This document shows positions 1 through 8,714 of a DNA stretch of 64,000 nt, piece by piece. A program made the position numbers and the translations under genes. The stretch is from Rebecca billardiae RCC1528. Its lineage: Eukaryota > Haptophyta. The DNA is taken from NCBI GenBank assembly GCA_965240325.2, contig OZ251227.1:1426001-1490000 (forward strand), given 5' to 3'. The notes below the pieces were generated by a model. It saw only the letters and a program-made list of their open reading frames with translations, had not been told where the DNA came from and did not search any database. Numbering within the stretch: position 1 is the first letter of the stretch; the number at the start of each line of letters is the position of its first letter.

Positions 1-863
1 TGCACGTGCGCACGCTCGACGGGCGGCTGTACGGGCGGCTCGGGTACGGCGGCGGCATGCTCGGCTCGTGGACCGCGCCGCCGGTCGCGACCAGCGGCGC
101 GCTCGTCGCGCAGCTGGGCGCGCAGGGTGGCGGCGCCTCGAGTCCGCACGGCGGATCCCGGAGGGCGAGTCACCGGCGCGCGCGCGCCACGCAGCAGGCG
201 GCGCTCGTCGCGGACGAGGACGTGGCCGGGATGTCCGAGCACCTGCTCGCGCTGCGCCACCTCATCGGCAACGACATGGCCAACCCGCTCGCCGCGGCCG
301 ACCAGCACCTCGCCATCGCCGCGCTGGACGCCCGGCTCGAGCCGGCGCCGCCGCAGCAGAGCTACTTTCACACGCCGCCCGCGCGCGCGCCCGCGCTGCC
401 CAAGCCCAAGGCCAAGCCCAAGGCGAAGCGCAGCAAGGCGGACGGGCCGGGCGCCGAGCGCGGGCCCGCGCTCGCGACGAGCCCGCCCGGCCAGCTGCCG
501 CCCGTCGCGCGCGGCGGTCGCGCGGGCGCCGAGGCCGCGGACAAGCCGCCGACGCCCGTCTTTGGGCGCGAGCGGCGGCGTGCGCTCGGCCTCGCCGCGC
601 CGCACGCCGCGCCGACGTCGCGCGGCGCCGCCGGCTCGGCGGCCGCCGAGCCAGACGCCGGCTCGGGCACCGGCGCGTCGGCCACCGCGCTGCCGCCGCT
701 GCAGCCCAGCGTCAAGCTCGACCGCCGGGTCTCGCTCTCCAACCACAACCCGGCGACCAACCCTCGTCTCCGCAGGAACTGGACACAGGGGCAGGGCCAG
801 GGGGAGGGCGAGCTCGAGTCCCGCGTGCCAGGCGTGTCGGGCGCCATCAGCGAGGGACCCTGA
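1..863 (+). CDS. C-terminal part of an unknown low-complexity protein (5' end outside window)
   Basis: The frame is open from the left edge (first full codon at 3) to a TGA at 861-863. No convincing start codon is visible, so the gene begins upstream of the window. The first half of the 285 readable residues has a short helical-looking stretch (around LLALRHLIGNDMANPLAAAD). The rest is rich in Ala, Pro, Gly and Lys, with a basic KPKAKPKAKRSK segment near residue 135 that could be a nuclear signal or nucleic-acid contact. I chose this frame over two overlapping Arg-rich frames because only this one has a balanced set of Asp, Glu, His and aromatic residues. No family is recognised. The C-terminal tail may contain an unspotted intron: a CGCAG occurs just before the last 30 codons. 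Confidence 0.5.
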   Translation, partial: HVRTLDGRLYGRLGYGGGMLGSWTAPPVATSGALVAQLGAQGGGASSPHGGSRRASHRRARATQQAALVADEDVAGMSEHLLALRHLIGNDMANPLAAADQHLAIAALDARLEPAPPQQSYFHTPPARAPALPKPKAKPKAKRSKADGPGAERGPALATSPPGQLPPVARGGRAGAEAADKPPTPVFGRERRRALGLAAPHAAPTSRGAAGSAAAEPDAGSGTGASATALPPLQPSVKLDRRVSLSNHNPATNPRLRRNWTQGQGQGEGELESRVPGVSGAISEGP

Positions 864-1045
864 CAATGATCATGACGATGAGTCTCATGATGACGACGAC
901 GATGGCAGCGCAGCAGACGACAGCAGAACGCGGCGCAGTTTGTAATCATAAATAACCGAACTGGCATATCGTCGCGTACGCAGTATCCGGAGGCTCCGGC
1001 GATTACTCTGATGATCGATCAATAATAATATATGATGAACGACGA

Positions 1046-2881
1046 TCAAATGTCCGTCGTCAAGTGGTGCGTAATGCGTTGCAGCTGTGCGCGAAGAGTC
1101 TCGAGCTCATCACACGCGCGCTGGTGTTCGGCACGCTCGAGCGCGCGCTCCGCGCGCTCAGCGCCCAGCTGCTGCACCACCGCTGCCTGTGCACGCGCGC
1201 TCGCCGCGAGCCACGCGGCCAGGCGGGGCAAGCCATGCGCATGCGCCTCCTGCATGCCCTGAGCGACCGCCAGATCAGCCGAGCCCTCCTCCAGCGCGCA
1301 CGCGGGCTCGAGCAGGGCGGCGGTCAGCGGCGGCTCACCCGCGGACGCGCTGCCACGCGTGCGCATGCGCTTGGCCGCGAGCGAGGTGGCAGGAGCCGCA
1401 TCTGCCACGCACTCGCCAGGTGCCGGCGCCGCGGCGGCGGGGTCCTCGCCGCGGGGGCGCACGCAGCCGCCGAGAAGCGCGGCCTGTGCGGCAGCCTCCT
1501 CCGGCCGAGGGAAGTTGAGCGGCCGTGCGTCCAGCAGCCGGCGCGCGCGCACCAGGTCGTCGTATGCGCGCGCAGCCTCCTCCTCCGACTGCAGGTTTGA
1601 TCCTGCGCGGTAAATGGCGCCCCTGCAACTGAATTGGACCTGCCAGCGCACCTTGCTCCCCGAGCTGTGGCTGGCCCGCGCGACGCCGTAGTACCGGCTG
1701 CTGGAGCCGCCGTGCTTGAACGGGACGGTGCGAGCGGCCCTGCTGCTGCAGCCGAGGGCGGCACTGACCTCCGTCGCCTGCTCCACCGCCGCCACCACCA
1801 CCTCCTCGCTCTCCCCCTCCTCCTCCTCCTCCTCCTCCTCCTCCTCCCCCTCCTCCTCCTCCTCCTCCTCCTCCTCCTCGTCACCGTCGTCGTCATCGCT
1901 GCTGCCTATGATGGCAGACTCGCCCTCGCCCTCGCGCGGGAAGTTGAGCAGCTTCACGCCCACCAGCCCGAGCTTGCGCACGAGGTCGTCGCGCGCGCGT
2001 GCGGCTTCCTCGCTCGTGTGGCACGCCGCGGTGTACACGTTGCGCACCCGCCCGGCCTCCTCCGTGCGCACGGGCACGAGCCCGCGCCAATTGCGCTCGG
2101 CGCGCGCGTCAAAGGTCACGCCGGCATACCGCGACCGTCGAGGCCCGCGGGGAGACGGCGCGCGGGAGCGGTTGGGCACGATGGGCTCGCCCGGTCGCGG
2201 GAAGTTCAGTGACCTCTCGCCCGCCAGCTCGAGCTGGCGCACGAGCGCATCGTACGTGCGCGCCGCCTCCTCCTCGGTCCTGTGATAGCAGCCCTCATCA
2301 GGGAAGTAGTACTTGCCCGCGTGCGAGAAGCCGACCCGCCAGGGCTTCGACTTACTCTTCCGGTCGATGCGCACACCATGGTACTTGCTCGCACGCACGC
2401 CGGGCTGAGCTGGAGGGAGCTCGTCGGCTGTGGCATCTGCGTCGACGTCAACACGCGCAGGACGATCAAAATGCGCCTGCGCAATCGGCATGGGCGTCGC
2501 GCTGCCCTGCCCTTTGCGGCATCGGGTCCACTTCTGCTTCTTATGAGGCGGGGTGATCAGCACATCGTCGCGCGGGCACTGAAACCACTCGATGGCGCGC
2601 GGAGGCCCGTCCCGCATGCTTCGCGGTCGGTCGCGTTGACGCGCGTTCGCGCCCTGGACGCGACCCGATGTCTCCACTCGCAGCAGTGAGCACCTCTCCC
2701 GGACCGGAAGGAACACCCTTGCCCGGACCCACAGCTCACGGCTGGCGTGGGTTCCGGTTGTGCTGGTGTCCCGTGTCACTGGGTCCGGTGCGCCGCCGCA
2801 CCAGCGCCGCACACCGATGCAAGCAAGCGCCTCTCCAGCGGCCCACAGTATCATGCCCCCCTCCCACTGCTGCCCTCTCAC
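1046..2881 (-). CDS. Triple AP2/ERF-domain transcription factor
   Basis: This 611-residue protein probably acts as a DNA-binding nuclear regulator. Three AP2-like domains are visible at about residues 165-228, 250-315 and 395-458. Each starts with S(K/R)Y.GV, carries the EEAAR..D.LVR helix, and ends with the L.NFPR motif typical of algal and plant AP2 domains. Between domains 2 and 3 lies a run of Asp and Glu (about 328-359), a possible activation segment. The last 50 residues are a predicted coiled coil rich in Ala, Glu, Leu and Arg (AERAERALERAEHQRACDEL), likely for dimerisation. The first 88 residues are poorly structured, so translation may really begin at the Met near residue 89 (MRDGPPRAIEWF). 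No intron is needed. The gene is convergent with the left-edge gene and divergent from the LRR gene. Target genes cannot be inferred. Confidence 0.85.
   Translation of the reverse strand: MRGQQWEGGMILWAAGEALACIGVRRWCGGAPDPVTRDTSTTGTHASRELWVRARVFLPVRERCSLLRVETSGRVQGANARQRDRPRSMRDGPPRAIEWFQCPRDDVLITPPHKKQKWTRCRKGQGSATPMPIAQAHFDRPARVDVDADATADELPPAQPGVRASKYHGVRIDRKSKSKPWRVGFSHAGKYYFPDEGCYHRTEEEAARTYDALVRQLELAGERSLNFPRPGEPIVPNRSRAPSPRGPRRSRYAGVTFDARAERNWRGLVPVRTEEAGRVRNVYTAACHTSEEAARARDDLVRKLGLVGVKLLNFPREGEGESAIIGSSDDDDGDEEEEEEEEEEGEEEEEEEEEEGESEEVVVAAVEQATEVSAALGCSSRAARTVPFKHGGSSSRYYGVARASHSSGSKVRWQVQFSCRGAIYRAGSNLQSEEEAARAYDDLVRARRLLDARPLNFPRPEEAAAQAALLGGCVRPRGEDPAAAAPAPGECVADAAPATSLAAKRMRTRGSASAGEPPLTAALLEPACALEEGSADLAVAQGMQEAHAHGLPRLAAWLAASARAQAAVVQQLGAERAERALERAEHQRACDELETLRAQLQRITHHLTTDI
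1817..1879. repeat. CTC/GAG trinucleotide run coding for poly-Glu
   Basis: An almost pure CCT/CTC trinucleotide tract on the plus strand encodes the Glu-rich linker between the second and third AP2 domains of the minus-strand gene. It is likely length-polymorphic because of slippage. Confidence 0.8.
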
Positions 2882-2930
2882 TTCTCAGTCGCGGATCCGT
2901 CAGGATGGCGGCTCAGCTATTGTCACATGT

Positions 2931-3050
2931 GTGCAGACTCATGAGTCATGAGTCAATCACGACTCACACGACTCACGAGTCACGTGCCACTTGGTGTGAG
3001 TTGGACGCCAGTCACGGACACGTGCTGAGTCGGTCCGTCGGTGACGTGAT
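2931..3050. promoter_or_regulatory. Cluster of bZIP/bHLH-like binding motifs upstream of the AP2 gene
   Basis: About 60-170 bases upstream of the AP2 start lies a dense run of ATGAGTCAT and GACTCA motifs (2941-2976), which match GCN4/AP-1-type bZIP sites. There are also CACGTG G-boxes at 2981-2986 and 3019-3024 and a TGACGTGA CRE-like site at 3042-3049. ATGAGTCATGAGT recurs at 4051, just before the divergent LRR gene. Several copies in about 120 bases is more than a single chance hit. Binding is inference from known motif families, not demonstrated. Confidence 0.35.
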
Positions 3051-3073
3051 TGGCATGGACGGGAGCCCTGGTT

Positions 3074-3225
3074 CTACGTACTCCGTCAGCGTGATAATCT
3101 AACTGATTCTAAGCGGCATTCCGGGCAGCGCCTAGCAGCATTCCGGGCAGCGCCTGCTAGGCGCTGCCCGGAATGCCGCTTAGAATCAGTTGACAGTTAG
3201 ATTATCACGCTGACGGAGTACGTAG
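3074..3225. repeat. Long near-perfect inverted repeat (fold-back hairpin)
   Basis: The arm at 3074-3138 is the reverse complement of 3154-3225. The only clear difference is a 7-base insertion in the right arm beside an AACT repeat. The 15-base loop (3139-3153) repeats the arm core GCATTCCGGGCAGCGC. The structure sits in the intergenic space between the divergent AP2 and LRR genes. It could be a small fold-back or MITE-type element or a hairpin RNA locus. No clear target-site duplication was found. Confidence 0.85.
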
Positions 3226-4112
3226 TACGGAACTTCAAGTGCCCGGTCGGCGGTATGAGAGCATTTCGAGCGAGCCGACGCCCTCAGCCACGTTATCGTG
3301 AAGATACTCGCCGGCATACTCCGAATAGCCGTACTGGCAGCACGTGCCACGATGGAAGCCAGGCCACGTTTGTGCGTGCGATGCCAACGGGCCAACGAGG
3401 CAAGCCTGGTAGCTGCGCGCGCGCATCACGCGCATATGGGCGCAGTAGCATGGGTCAAAGTTTCCCTGGCCAGGATCGGGAACGGGCTCAACTGCGCGCG
3501 CGCGCACCAATAGTCATGATTTTGAATCTGCAACGTGTGGAATAGGAAGAAGCGAGACTGTGACGGGCAGGCGAGCGCTTGGCCGGAGCCGTCACGTTGG
3601 GTGCAACGCGGCCGCTCTGGATGCAGATGGACCGTGTGCACGTGCTCGCTCCATGTGATGTGCTCGTTTGGTGGCTCGTGAGAGAGGGCGAGCTCGCGCA
3701 CGCCCATGAGCACACGCTCCCTCCCGGATTTGTGGGCGAGTAAGTTGTGAGGGTGCTCACTTTGCGGCAGCCATGCTGAGCCAAGCGAGGCAGCCGCGCC
3801 TTCATCGGCAGAGATTCACGCGCGGCCTTTCACGGTAATCAGAGTGCGAGAAAGCCCGAGATGGGCGATCTCCAGCAAGGGAGCTCCCTTGTCTCCAGGC
3901 TGGCAGCGGATCTTTTCGCGTCGGATCTTCGACGAATCGTCTGTCATGGCTTTCTTTTCAACAGATTGTGCCGGTTTGGAGGTTCACCAAGCACGTCGTC
4001 GTCGTCGATGATATACGAGGATACCGCCACTTTTCAACCCCTTTTCAAGGGATGAGTCATGAGTGCTGCGCTTGGTCCAGACGCATCGGGCTCGGTGCGC
4101 CAATCAGCCATC
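3226..4112. other. Intergenic stretch between divergent AP2 and LRR genes
   Basis: No credible coding frame, RNA gene or repeat was found here. The open frames on either strand are short and lack domain-like composition. It presumably holds the LRR gene promoter, including the ATGAGTCATGAGT motif at 4051. Confidence 0.4.
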
Positions 4113-6213
4113 ATGCGGACGTCGAGACGATGCACACGCCGTGCGGTGGGCATCGCCGTCATCTGCGGCGCACTGCGCTCACGCACGCTGAACCTCAGCG
4201 CGCACCCGGATTACGCCGCCTGCGTCGAGAACCCGGCCACGTGCACCACCCTGTACGGACGCGCGAGCGCGGCGCAGACCGCGAGCGGGTGCTGCAGTGG
4301 GCGCGGCGCTCACCCCGCCTGGCCCGTGCCCGCGACGCTGCAGGGACGTGCGGATGGAAGGGCTGACCGGCTCTCTCCCTAGCAATCTGCTCTCGTTCAC
4401 GCGCCTCGCCCAACTGTGCGCGCCATGCCTCCTGCGGCGAAACGCCACCGCGTGCGCGCTCGCATCGCCGCGGGCACGCCCCTGACCGGCCACGCGCGCC
4501 ACTGCGCCCGCGCCCTGCCCGCAGGGATTTGGGGGCGAACGCGATCACTGGCTCGCTTCCGAGCGAGCTTGGCCTCCTGACGGCGTTGACTCTACTGTGC
4601 GCCGCGTCGCGTCCCACACGCGTGCGGCCGCGATGGCCGGCGCGCCCCTCGCGCGTGGCTCGCTCTTGATCAGCCGGTCTGCGCACCGATACCCGCCAGG
4701 CTTCTGGAGTCGAACAGCCTGACGTCGAGCGTGCCCTCCGAAGTGAGTACGCTCACGCAGCTGCGCCAGCTGCGCATGAACGACAACGACCTCGATGGGC
4801 CCCTGCCGACGGAGCTGGCAGGCATGGCCGCGTGCACGGCTCTGTGCGCCGCAGCGCGCAACGCGCGCCGCGCGCACACGCCGCCCGCGCCTGCCCGCGC
4901 GCGGGACGCGTGGGCTCACGGCGCGCGTCTGCCCCGACTGCGTCCCACGCTTGCTCTTGCCGCCGCCGCCGCGCAGGTACCTGCACGCGAACAGCCTGAC
5001 GCGCGCGCTGCCCACCGAGCTGGGCGCGCTGGGCGCGCTGCTGTACGTGCGCTTGTACGAGAACCTTCTCAGCGGCGCGCTACCCACCGAGCTGGGTGGG
5101 CTGGGCGCGCTGCGGGAGCTCGATCTGGAGGGGAACGGGGGCCTGAACGGGACGATCCCGACGACGCTCGGCCAGCTCGGTAGCCTGCAGTACCTGCTGC
5201 TGCACGGCAACGCGCTCAGCGGGATCTTCCCGACCGAGCTCGCGCGCGCGGCCTCCCTGCTCGGCCTGCTGCTCGACGACAACGCGCTCGGCGACGCGCT
5301 GCCCACGGAGCTCGGCCGGCTGGGCGCGCTGACGCAGCTCGGCGCGAGCTCGAACGCGCTGACCGGGCGCGTTCCCACCGAGCTCGGGCTGCTCACCGCG
5401 CTCAGCACGCTCAGCCTGGGCGACAACTCGCTGTCGGGTGCGCTGCCAAGCTCCCTGGGCGGCCTCGGCCAGTTGCGCGTGCTGTGGGCGCCGAGCAACG
5501 AGCTCACGAGCGTGCCCACGGAGGTGGGCGAGATGCTGCGGCTCTCGAGCCTGGACCTTGCGGGCAACCCGCTGAGCGGCACGCTGCCCGTCGCCGCGCT
5601 CGACAGCCTCGTCTCGCTGCAGGACCTGTTCCTGAGCTACACCGTGAGCTGCGACTTTGGCAGCGCGCCGTGCGGCGACAGGCCGCAGTGCGCGGGCGCG
5701 GGCAGCTACCCGACCTGCCCGTCGCCGCCGCCGAGCCCGCCGCTCGCGCCGCCGCCGCCGAGCAGCCCCCCGCGCCCGCCGCCGGAGTCGCCGCCCGCAC
5801 GTCCGCCGCCGCGCTCGCCGCCGCCGGGCAAGCCTCCGAACGCGCCGCCGCCGCCGCCGCCGCTCGACTCGCACGACCTCGACTTCTGGCAGCTCACCGC
5901 CGCGGTCGCGGGCGCGGTGGGCGGCTGCCTGCTGCTGGCGCTCTGCGCGGTGCTGCTGCTGCGCAGGCGCAAGGCGCAGCGCCAGGGTGTGCCCGGCGGC
6001 CTCCCCGCGGTGAGCGCGCCGTCGCTCGGCCGGCGCCACGGCACCGACCAGAGCGTGGTCTCGGACGTCACCTGGCACACGCTCGGCTCCAGGCGGGGGA
6101 CCGCTGAGGCGTTGGCGCACATGACGACGATGCTCGAATATCTGAGCGGCGGCGGCCGGCGGCGAAGTGAGCGCGATGCAGGGCGCACGGCCCCGCGCCG
6201 CGACGCCGTATGA
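4113..6213 (+). CDS. LRR cell-surface protein with proline-rich stalk and one TM segment (5 exons)
   Basis: Splice model: exons 4113-4252, 4344-4415, 4525-4596, 4700-4843 and 4977-6213. The three later introns begin GTGCGC, the first begins GTACGG, all end CAG, and all are phase 2. Exon 1 starts MRTSRRCTRR followed by a hydrophobic AVGIAVICGAL, a good signal peptide. Exons 2 and 3 are exactly 72 nt and exon 4 is 144 nt, each coding one or two 24-residue plant-type LRRs (LTGSLP.EL..L..L..L). The last exon adds about nine more repeats. These are followed by a Cys-containing cap, a proline stalk (SPPPSPPLAPPPPSS and similar), a transmembrane helix around AVGGCLLLALCAVLLL, a basic stop-transfer RRR and a roughly 90-residue cytoplasmic tail with no kinase. 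It is likely a type I plasma-membrane recognition or adhesion protein. The first exon boundary is the least certain: a donor at 4289 is also in phase. Confidence 0.8.
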
Positions 6214-6839
6214 ACCAGTACAAATGCCCTCGCCTAGCTGAGCAGATCAGTAGCCTCAGACTGAGACCGTGAGTGGGCTCGGACCGCTCACACCGCACAC
6301 GGACACAGTGCCGGGCCCGCGCCGGCCCGCGCGCCGCTGCCAGAGTGCCAGAGTGCGCCGCCTCATGCCGAGTGCGGCGTGACGGTTGACTCCGGTTCCA
6401 AGCGGCTCTGACTGAGCAGGCCCAGCTGTCCAGGCCCAGCTGTCACGAAAGGTACCAAGCATCGACATTGATGCAAGTATGAGCCACTGAGTCACCAAAC
6501 GGCTTGCCGCGCTGAGGCACTACCCGCGCGGGCGCAGCCCGCGGCGGGGGCCAATCGATTCTTGCGGAATGGCGGGCCGCGGCGCCAGAACTAATCGTCG
6601 CTTTGAAACGCATGACCGCAAGGATGGGTGCCGTCGTCCAACCTCTCCGAACGGGCGTTGATTGCGACCGCACACCATTGACAAGAGCTTGGCAAGTGAT
6701 GGGCAGCAAGACGCAGCCGCCATCGTGGACTTACGTGGCTTGGCCGGTGCCCGGTGGGCAGCCGGCGCGGTACGTCATCGGGCCAGCCGCAGCCTCAGAC
6801 GTGATGCACGCCGGGTCTGTACTCTTCCTCCTGCCGTCA
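6214..6839 (+). other. Intergenic spacer between LRR and tRNA methyltransferase genes
   Basis: It contains short direct repeats (GCCAGAGT twice near 6340; CAGGCCCAGCTGTC twice near 6418-6445). An in-frame upstream extension of the next gene back to 6603 looks non-coding. No other gene was seen. Confidence 0.4.
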
Positions 6840-7628
6840 ATGGCCGGCTACCGCGCGGCGGCGTGCTCGGCGTTGCGTGCACCGCGCACGAGCACGCTGA
6901 CTCGCACCCGCGCGCTTGCCGTCGACGTTTCGGAGCGCGCCGTCGCGACGGGCGACGCCGAGCGTCGCCGCCGTTGGAAGCGGCCCCGGCAGCACGTCAA
7001 CCCACTCGCACAGCACCACCAGAACCCGCTCGAGCTCGCCGACGCGTGGGATGCGGAGTCCTTCGACGCAGCGCGCCCGCTCCACGTCGACATCGGCTGC
7101 GCCGCTGGGCACTTTTGCGTCGGGTACGCGGACCGGCGACCCGACATAAACGTGCTGGGCGTCGAGATCCGCCAGATCCTGGTCGATCGAGCCAACTCGT
7201 GGGCGGACGCGCGCGAGCACCACAACCTGCGCTTCCTCGCGGGGAACGCGAACGTCGACCTGCCCACCATCCTTCGCGCCTCGCGCTCGCCCCTCGCCTC
7301 GTGCTCCATCCAGTTCCCGGACCCGTGGTTCAAGAAGCGGCACCACAAGCGGCGCGTCGTGCAGCCCGCGCTCGTCGACTGCCTCGCGGAGCACCTGCCG
7401 CCGGGCGGCTTCGTCTTCGTGCAGTCGGACGTGCTCGAGCTGGCAGAGGCGATGACGGAGCAGCTCGACGCGTGCCCGCGCCTCGCCCGCGACGAGGGCG
7501 CCGCGGGCACGGGCTGGCTGCCGGACAACCCGCTGGGCGTGCCCACCGAGCGCGAAATTGCGACGGCGCGCAAGGGCGGCGACGTGTGGCGCGCGATGTA
7601 CACCAGGCGGCCGGACGACGGGCACTGA
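6840..7628 (+). CDS. trmB: tRNA (guanine-N7-)-methyltransferase, TrmB type, probably plastid-targeted
   Basis: It transfers a methyl group from S-adenosylmethionine to N7 of guanosine 46 in the tRNA variable loop. Visible signatures are the upstream RQHVNPLAQHHQNPLE segment, SAM-binding motif I (HVDIGCAAGHF), LGVEIR, the conserved IQFPDPWFKKRHHKRR block and the C-terminal PLGVPTEREI. From the Met at 6840 the protein has 262 residues, close to bacterial TrmB plus about 45 extra N-terminal residues. That extension is rich in Ala, Arg, Ser and Thr with no acidic residue at its start (MAGYRAAACSALRAPRTSTL), which suggests a plastid or mitochondrial transit peptide. The frame extends upstream to 6603, but that part is not protein-like. 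The match to bacterial/cyanobacterial TrmB rather than the eukaryotic TRM8 form fits an organellar enzyme. No introns are needed. Confidence 0.88.
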   Translation: MAGYRAAACSALRAPRTSTLTRTRALAVDVSERAVATGDAERRRRWKRPRQHVNPLAQHHQNPLELADAWDAESFDAARPLHVDIGCAAGHFCVGYADRRPDINVLGVEIRQILVDRANSWADAREHHNLRFLAGNANVDLPTILRASRSPLASCSIQFPDPWFKKRHHKRRVVQPALVDCLAEHLPPGGFVFVQSDVLELAEAMTEQLDACPRLARDEGAAGTGWLPDNPLGVPTEREIATARKGGDVWRAMYTRRPDDGH

Positions 7629-8714
7629 GCCGCGTCGTCTGACCCACCACCAGCGTCATCACGCCGCCCGCGAGAGCAGCAGATCGGCTCACGCGCCAGC
7701 GAAGCGTGATGGCGGCTTATCCGATGGATCACGGATACTTGCACGCGGAATGGTCAGACTTGAACTGATCAAACTGGAGGCCCGCCCGCCGCGCGCCGGC
7801 GCGCCATCAATCGTTATTCGTCACGATTTATTACGCGATATCATATCGAAATATACGACCTAGCCCTAGGTAAGCACGTTAGAGAAATGTAAGTTCTGAT
7901 GCACTAGCCTAGCCAGTTGTAGATGAGATTAGCCTATCCGCGTGTCAGACTGTAGTACGTCAGTCAGTGTCACTACTCACTCTGACTCGGTGCCGCGCGG
8001 CCCGCGGCGGCCCAGGACCAGGTCGGCCCGCAGCACTCGCCCTCGGTGTCCGGTGCCGGCGGCTAGTCCGAGCCGCGCGAGGGCAGCATACTGGCTTACT
8101 GCTAGCGGATGATATATATAGTATTAGCAGACTGCTGCGCAGCCACGTGGTCGGAGCGCTATCACGTATCATCGCAGATGCCGAACAACCTGTAAACCTT
8201 GCCGTGCCCGACGTGCCCGGCCCGCCGTGGCCTGGCCCGGAACGCGAGATCTCATCGAGACAAGCATGGAGCAGCCAGCAGGCGTCTTCCGCCCGTCGAG
8301 TCGGCCGGATGGCGGATCGCGCGTGGGCACAATGGTACTGGGTACGGGGCCGCCCGGCGGTCCGGCGCGGGCGTGGTTACCGTCGTCGGCGGGTCGCCGG
8401 AGGTGTCGGCCGCACGGCCGTACGGACCCCAGAGCGCCTTTCGCGCGCCTCGCTTGAGGGCGGGGGACGTCCGCGCGCGAAACGCGCCTCACCAAAACAG
8501 GCTGTCTGCAGTGAGTGCACATCGCTTTAGTGGGCTTCATCTGGCACTGCGCGCGCGAGAGGGGTGCTGCAGGCGCGCGGAGGGCGACCCGGATGAGGCT
8601 GACGCGTTGGGAGGGGTGGTCACCCAACGCGAGCTCGTCCGGGGCGCACAGGTGAGCGCTGCGCACGCACCGGAGTGCTGCAGCGAACTTTTGCGCCGTC
8701 CCGGCTCCACCGGC
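7629..8714. other. Intergenic region, no gene identified
   Basis: The AT-richer stretch at 7805-7960 and 8105-8130 (including TATATATAG) looks regulatory or untranslated. A frame on the plus strand is open through 8199-8714 into the next gene, but its residues (Arg, Ala, Gly-rich) do not look coding. I place the start of the next gene at 8715. Confidence 0.35.

Noticed and set aside
6603-6839. N-terminal extension of the tRNA methyltransferase to 6603
   Set aside because: The 79 extra residues lack a recognisable signal and have random-looking composition. The Met at 6840 gives a sensible transit-peptide-like start.
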